From positions 46,273 through 110,272 of the forward strand of contig NZ_WQNH01000010.1 of NCBI RefSeq assembly GCF_009812055.1: DNA of 64,000 bases, given 5' to 3'. The notes beneath the pieces are model-generated. The model was not told the origin of the DNA. It made no database searches and worked only from the letters and a program-made list of their open reading frames with translations. This document shows positions 61,363 through 64,000 of the stretch, in pieces. The DNA comes from Chelativorans xinjiangensis (GTDB lineage: Bacteria > Pseudomonadota > Alphaproteobacteria > Rhizobiales > Rhizobiaceae). The position numbers and the translations under genes are program-made. Each line of letters starts with the position of its first letter. The stretch's first letter is position 1.

Positions 61363-62851
61363 ACCCGCCTACGCGGGCACCAGGTCGCTTCTGGCCAGCT
61401 CTCCCTGTCGCCACCTGATCGGCGGGCGCTGGGTGGACGCTTCGGACGGGGCAACCTTCGAAACGCATGATCCGGCGAGCGGCCGGCTCCTCGCACGGCT
61501 CGCGTGCGGCACGGAAGACGATGCTGACCGAGCCGTGGAGGCGGCTCGCGCCGCCTTACGGAACGAGAGCTGGCGAGAGATGACGCCCTCGGCCCGCGGA
61601 AAACTGCTTTGGCGCATCGCTGAACTGATCGACACCTATGCGGACGAGTTGGCGGAGCTGGAAACCCTTGATCAAGGCAAGCCCTTCAAGACGGGACGCC
61701 TGGGCGAAATTCCAGCAGCCGCGGAGCAGTTCCGCTACTTCGCGGGCTTTGCAACGAAGATACTCGGCTCCACCATTCCCACCTCCATTGCCCACCAGCC
61801 GGCAGGCAGGAAGATCTTCTCCTATACCACGCGGGAGCCGGTGGGCGTGGTGGCAGCGATCGTGTCCTGGAACTCCCCTCTTCTCATGGCTGCGATGAAG
61901 CTCGCCCCGGCGCTCACGGCGGGTTGCACGGTGGTGCTGAAGCCGGCCGAGGAGACATCCCTTACGGCACTTCGGCTCGGTGAGTTTCTGATCGAGGCCG
62001 GAGTTCCAGACGGCGTGGTGAATATCATCATGGGCTATGGCGAGACGGTCGGCGCTGCGCTTGTCGCTCACTCCGACGTGGACAAGGTGGCATTTACGGG
62101 CTCGACTGAAGTGGGCAAACTCATCGTTGCCGCAGCTCAAGGCAATCTCAAGAAACTTACCCTCGAGCTCGGCGGAAAATCGCCCGCAATCGTCCTGCCC
62201 GACGCGGAGATGGGCATTGCCGTGCCTGGGATCGCGAGGGGGATTTTCGCCAATACCGGGCAGGTCTGCGTTGCCGGCTCGCGCGTCTATGCGCATCGTT
62301 CTCTCCACGAGGCGCTCCTCGACGGACTTGCCCGCGAAGCCGCTCGCCTGCGGCTTGGTCATGGCCTTGACCCTGAAGCGGATCTCGGCCCTCTCGTCAG
62401 CCGCGCCCAGGCCGAACGTGTGGCTGGCTATGTTTCAGAAGGCATATCCGAAGGCGCCGAGCTGATCGCCGGCGGCCAAGGGTCGGGCGAACTTGGAGCG
62501 TTCTTTGAGCCCACGGTGGTGGCGCGCGTGAGTCCCGGCATGCGCATGATGCGTGAAGAGATCTTCGGCCCCGTTGTGGCCGTCACCCCTTTCGACGACG
62601 TCGAGGAAGCGCTCGCCTACGCGAACGATTCCCCCTACGGGCTCGCAGCCAGCATCTGGACGCGCGATTTGAGCTCCGCCCACCGCCTGTCCGCACGGAT
62701 CTGCTCCGGCACCGTCTGGATCAATTGTCATTCCTATTTTTCGCCGGAGTTGCCCAAGGGCGGACACAAGCAATCTGGCTGGGGCTACGAAAACGGACCG
62801 CAGGGGCTCGAAAATTATCTCGAGACAAAGACGATTTGCGTAATGATCTAG
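61337..62851 (+). CDS. NAD(P)-dependent aldehyde dehydrogenase
   Basis: A 504-residue protein of the classical ALDH family. Catalytic C311 lies in NTGQVCVAGSR and the general base E277 in LTLELGGKSP; the cofactor region AAIVSWNSPLLMAAMKLAPA and VAFTGSTEVGKLI are intact. ATG 61337 follows CCGGAGACATCG and lies inside the end of the 2Fe-2S gene. It would oxidise the aldehyde released by the decarboxylase or GMC enzyme. Last intact gene of the right operon. Confidence 0.9.
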   Translation: MAIIIRNSEPAYAGTRSLLASSPCRHLIGGRWVDASDGATFETHDPASGRLLARLACGTEDDADRAVEAARAALRNESWREMTPSARGKLLWRIAELIDTYADELAELETLDQGKPFKTGRLGEIPAAAEQFRYFAGFATKILGSTIPTSIAHQPAGRKIFSYTTREPVGVVAAIVSWNSPLLMAAMKLAPALTAGCTVVLKPAEETSLTALRLGEFLIEAGVPDGVVNIIMGYGETVGAALVAHSDVDKVAFTGSTEVGKLIVAAAQGNLKKLTLELGGKSPAIVLPDAEMGIAVPGIARGIFANTGQVCVAGSRVYAHRSLHEALLDGLAREAARLRLGHGLDPEADLGPLVSRAQAERVAGYVSEGISEGAELIAGGQGSGELGAFFEPTVVARVSPGMRMMREEIFGPVVAVTPFDDVEEALAYANDSPYGLAASIWTRDLSSAHRLSARICSGTVWINCHSYFSPELPKGGHKQSGWGYENGPQGLENYLETKTICVMI

Positions 62852-62922
62852 GCGTGTCTGATGGCCATGCAGGATGCGAGTTGCTCATAGATCAACAATC
62901 CAACCGCCGACGGACGGAAAAA

Positions 62923-63006
62923 ATGGATCAAGTAATTTCTGAAAACGCTTCGAAAGCACTTACCGTCATCGATGTTTCAGAGCCTGACCTGAAAAGAATG
63001 GAGTGA
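62923..63006 (+). pseudogene. Start of a gene cut by the IS5-family insertion
   Basis: After the aldehyde dehydrogenase gene, ATG 62923 begins MDQVISENASKALTVIDVSE, and runs into the left end of the IS element, which supplies PDLKRME and a stop. The first ~19 codons may be the remaining 5' end of another operon gene. Too short to identify. Confidence 0.4.
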
Positions 63007-63152
63007 TATCAGTAGGTTGTGATTCCGTCGGATTTGCAAAGATTCGATGGAGGACACGATGCCTAAGAGCCTGACCTGAAAAGAATGGAGTGATATCAGT
63101 AGGTTGTGATTCCGTCGGATTTGCAAAGATTCGATGGAGGACACGATGCCTT
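62979..63152 (+). repeat. 87-bp tandem duplication of the IS5 left end
   Basis: The block AGAGCCTGACCTGAAAAGAA ... ACACGATGCCT occurs twice head-to-tail, at 62979-63064 and 63066-63151, with no visible difference in the 86 shared bases. Each copy contains the left terminal sequence, the ribosome site GGAGGACACG and the transposase ATG. Only the second copy leads into the transposase gene; the first gives a stop after MPKSLT. Confidence 0.85.
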
Positions 63153-63970
63153 GGACCGATATCACCCGGCGAGACTATGCCCGCGAGGCGGCGCGCTACG
63201 CAAGCGATCTGCGCGAGGAGGAATGGGCGCTGATTGCGCCGCTATTGCCTGGAGCGAAGCCGGTCGGACGGCCGCGAGCGGCAAACCTGCGCGAGGTGGT
63301 GAACGCGATCCTCTACATGGCCTCTACCGGCTGCCAGTGGCGCATGCTGCCGAAGGACTTTCCGCCGTTCACCACGGTGCAGAACTACTTCTACGCCTGG
63401 CGCGACATGGGCGTGCTTCGCGCCATCAACAACACACTCGTCATGGCGGCCCGGGAGCGGGAGGGACGGGAGGCAAGCCCGTCGGCTGGCGTCATCGATA
63501 GCCAGAGCGTCAAGACCACCGAAAGCGGCGGCGTCCGGGGCTTCGACGCCGGCAAGAAGATCAACGGCCGCAAGCGCCACATCGTGACCGATACCGGCGG
63601 GCTCTTGGTCGGCCTCATCGTCCACAGCGCAGCTGTCCAGGATCGTGATGGCGCCGCACAGGTGCTGAAGTCCATCGTGAAACGCTGGCCGTGGCTGCGC
63701 CATGTCTTTGCCGACGGCGGCTATGCGGGCCCGAAGCTGAAGGGCGCGCTGAAAAGGATCGGCCGTTTTGCACTGGAGATCGTCAAGCGAACGGACAAGG
63801 CAAAGGGCTTCGAGGTGCTGCCGCGTAGATGGGTCGTGGAAAGGACCTTCGCGTGGCTGGGCCGCTGCCGCCGACTGGCCAGGGACTTCGAGAAAACGAT
63901 CGCATCGGCCGAAGCCTGGGTTCTCATCGCCAGCATCCGCATGCTCACGCGGCGGCTCGCAAGACCATGA
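63146..63970 (+). CDS. IS5-family DDE transposase
   Basis: A 274-residue transposase: EEEWALIAPLLPGAKPVGRP, NAILYMASTGCQWRMLPKDF, then SAGVIDSQSVKTTESGGVRG (first Asp), VDTGGLLVG-type RHIVTDTGGLLVGLIVHSA, HVFADGGYAGPKLKGAL (second Asp) and WVVERTFAWLGRCRRLARDF (Glu in the Y/W-rich C-terminal motif). ATG 63146 has TGGAGGACACG directly upstream; in-frame ATG 63134 is less well placed. The gene appears intact. Confidence 0.9.
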   Translation: MPWTDITRRDYAREAARYASDLREEEWALIAPLLPGAKPVGRPRAANLREVVNAILYMASTGCQWRMLPKDFPPFTTVQNYFYAWRDMGVLRAINNTLVMAAREREGREASPSAGVIDSQSVKTTESGGVRGFDAGKKINGRKRHIVTDTGGLLVGLIVHSAAVQDRDGAAQVLKSIVKRWPWLRHVFADGGYAGPKLKGALKRIGRFALEIVKRTDKAKGFEVLPRRWVVERTFAWLGRCRRLARDFEKTIASAEAWVLIASIRMLTRRLARP

Positions 63971-64000
63971 AATCCAACCGATCTTTATGATTCAGGCACT

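Larger units (their letters stand above)
62979..63997 (+). mobile_element. IS5-family insertion sequence with duplicated left end
   Basis: The left end AGCCTGACCTGAAAAGAATGG and the right end read inward (GCCTGAATCATAAAGATCGG) are imperfect inverted repeats with GCCTGA at the tip. A single transposase gene fills the element. The complete single-copy element is 63066-63997 (about 0.93 kb); the extra 87 bases belong to another left end. Flanking target duplications cannot be judged because the window ends three bases after the right tip. Confidence 0.75.

Noticed and set aside
1..64000. CRISPR arrays, rRNA or tRNA genes, riboswitches
   Set aside because: No regularly spaced repeats and no recognisable RNA gene cores were seen on either strand by eye; a covariance-model search would be needed to exclude small RNAs.

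Overview
The window is high-GC DNA dominated by importers and small-molecule catabolism, with gene order and protein families typical of an alphaproteobacterium of the Hyphomicrobiales (Mesorhizobium / Aminobacter / Chelativorans-like). A remnant of a Ti-type TraA relaxase, a decayed serine recombinase and IS1182-, IS3- and IS5-type elements suggest an accessory replicon or genomic island. No rRNA, tRNA or CRISPR array was seen.

Layout. 1-8.2 kb (minus): an operon with an XRE-cupin regulator, a peptide-type ABC importer (binding protein, two permeases, two ATPases), a GAF-domain protein and a hydantoinase/oxoprolinase (hyuA-type) cut by the left edge. 8.3-9.2 kb: a graveyard of DctP, SMP-30 and PAS fragments. 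9.6-14.5 kb (plus): a complete branched-chain-type (Liv) ABC importer. 14.5-20.4 kb (minus): a second Liv importer with two tandem paralogous binding proteins. 20.6-24.0 kb (minus): a TAXI-type TRAP transporter. 24.6-27.9 kb: a mobile-DNA scar around one intact methyltransferase gene.

28.1-39.4 kb: a locus that appears to share one regulatory signal. It holds a methyltransferase, prephenate dehydratase, FMN 2-hydroxy-acid oxidase and Trp/Tyr-type ABC importer operon, then a YciI protein, an M20 deacylase, an MHS-type symporter, a MarR regulator, an EamA exporter and RidA. The same inverted repeat (TTGCA-N3-TGCAA) lies at three promoters here, including that of the marR gene. Part of the locus is duplicated, and the second copy is partly deleted. 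An IS3-family element (39.4-40.7 kb) replaces the end of ridA.

41.1-62.9 kb is the most interesting part: two divergent operons for uptake and breakdown of a purine-like or other N-heterocyclic compound. The left operon (minus) encodes a BMP/nucleoside-type ABC importer, an 8-oxoguanine-deaminase-like amidohydrolase, a Rieske-less oxygenase catalytic subunit and a frameshifted guanine deaminase. The right operon (plus) encodes a Rieske-only protein, a GST-like protein, a LysR regulator, a two-subunit ThDP decarboxylase, a GMC oxidoreductase, a second amidohydrolase, a second Rieske-less oxygenase, a xanthine-dehydrogenase-like enzyme with fused FAD and molybdopterin domains plus a 2Fe-2S subunit, and an aldehyde dehydrogenase. 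Separate Rieske, catalytic and GST-like polypeptides resemble the caffeine NdmC/NdmD/NdmE demethylase, but the architecture and partners differ, so this may be an undescribed split Rieske oxygenase pathway. An IS5-family element with a duplicated left end closes the window.
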